Origin: Gari tellinella
Lineage: Eukaryota > Mollusca > Bivalvia > Cardiida > Psammobiidae
Direction of reading: 5' to 3'
NCBI GenBank assembly: GCA_922989275.2
Contig: OV277871.1
Coordinates: 59,665,848 to 59,729,847, forward strand
Length of the DNA stretch: 64,000 nt
The position numbers and the translations under genes were made by a program. The notes beneath the pieces are model-generated. The model saw only the letters and a program-made list of their open reading frames with translations, searched no databases and was not told the origin of the DNA. Below, in pieces: positions 63,342 through 64,000 of this stretch (position 1 is the first letter of the stretch; each line of letters opens with the position of its first letter).

Positions 63342-63513
63342 CAACCCCTTCACTGTCAGGACGTTATTAACATTAATTTTAAAATGAATGTAGGTCTATT
63401 TTGAGTGTCAAACAAGTCGGCCCTGATAAGACACCGCGTTTCACGGCGTCTGATCAGGATCTAAATTGTTTGCACATAACTATTGTACTCGGTGTTAGGC
63501 GGTGAAGGGGTTA
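63342..63513. repeat. M-B element, short subtype
   Basis: Left aaccccttcactgtcaggac, HP 63,402-63,472 (gtgtcaaacaagtcggccct ... accgcgtttcacggcg ... caggatctaaattgtttgc), right aggcggtgaaggggtta. Closely similar to the copy at 3,531. Confidence 0.82.
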
Positions 63514-64000
63514 CACTGCCCTTTCAGACAGAAACACATTGATATTATAACTAAGGCATGGCGTTACAGGAGAAAGTCAGACTGAGTATTGCAGTTACAT
63601 GTATATTAATAAGTTCTAGGTAATATTAGAAACAAAATCACGTACAATGGATTTAATTATTCCAACAGCAAAGTCTAAATAACATGCTAAAATATTACTG
63701 TTACATCTTCTGATGCAAAACCCTGTAACACTAACATAGGCAATAATTGAGCTGCATTTTTCTGTATCTGAATTCTAACCATTTAATTTATGAAGATAAA
63801 TTTAGTAAGTATTCACGTTATTTTGAGACGTTATGAAATTGAAAATCTACCCTGTCACAAACATTGCCATCACGTTTTGAATTGTAATTAAGTATTTCAA
63901 CAAGACAAATATCAGACTACTTTGTCCAATTCCAAAATTTACCTTGTATGTAGACCAACCTTAAGATTCTTACGAAAATGTTCACAGCAAGGTCAAATTC
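63514..64000. other. no recognised feature
   Basis: AT-rich to the window edge. Confidence 0.5.

Noticed and set aside
21555..63513. CRISPR-like array of palindromic repeats
   Set aside because: Copies are hundreds to thousands of bases apart, in both orientations, inside different elements; no spacer structure and no cas genes, and the DNA is eukaryotic.

Overview
The window is eukaryotic: AT-rich, with no bacterial gene spacing, few long open frames, and a very high load of short non-autonomous transposons, non-LTR retrotransposon fragments and tandem-array elements. The repeat vocabulary (short inverted-repeat elements, GTC- and TCCG-tailed array elements with ~150-200 bp units, several LINE lineages) suggests a mollusc, most likely a bivalve. 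That is inference from repeat style, not a database match. I see no intact host gene, rRNA, convincing tRNA gene or CRISPR array. The only possible host-type coding sequence is a decayed zinc-finger locus at about 28.4-31.1 kb. LAYOUT. 0-13 kb: AT-rich DNA with scattered short inverted-repeat elements, two LINE C-terminal relics (minus strand 4.0-4.4 kb; plus strand 9.8-10.2 kb) and a tandemly duplicated ~0.5 kb block (11.3-12.2 kb). 14-16.1 kb: a 2.1 kb inverted-repeat-bounded element holding two smaller elements and 0.7 kb of GA/GACA simple repeat. 18.7-19.8 kb: a 1 kb element bounded by TTAA. 21-38 kb: dense miniature elements, two LINE fragments (25.0 and 35.5 kb) and the zinc-finger locus. 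38.9-42.3 kb: a decayed minus-strand LINE with a Gln-rich frame upstream that may be its ORF1. 44.1-56.6 kb: four tandem-array elements with Helentron/HINE-like architecture, one nested inside another array, plus a young 5'-truncated LINE (53.7-56.0 kb) inserted in a miniature element. 58.7-61.1 kb: a 2.5 kb near-palindrome with a tRNA-derived module in both arms. LOCAL NAMES used below. M-A: TA|CAGTGGAGAAAACG ends, about 250 bp, Tc1/mariner-like. M-B: TTAA|CCC(T/C)TTCACTG ends, about 200-290 bp, piggyBac-like target site. M-C: TA|CAGTGCTCCCTC ends, about 340 bp. M-D: TTAA|CTCATTA ends, about 205 bp. M-H: TA|CAGTAAAACC ends, about 190 bp. HP: a ~66 bp near-perfect hairpin. HINE-1, -2, -3: array elements beginning AGCTCGCC, ATGCTCCCC and GCCCCCGG. 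The most striking pattern is that HP, or a visibly related hairpin, occurs roughly 45 times in 64 kb and sits in the middle of M-A, M-B and M-C, with a relative in M-D, although these frames have different ends and different target sites. The second is that the three HINE families share one plan: inverted subterminal repeats, a 5' microsatellite, an internal array, and a 3' hairpin followed by a short TCTTG-type tail. All boundaries were read by eye and may be off by several bases in decayed copies.
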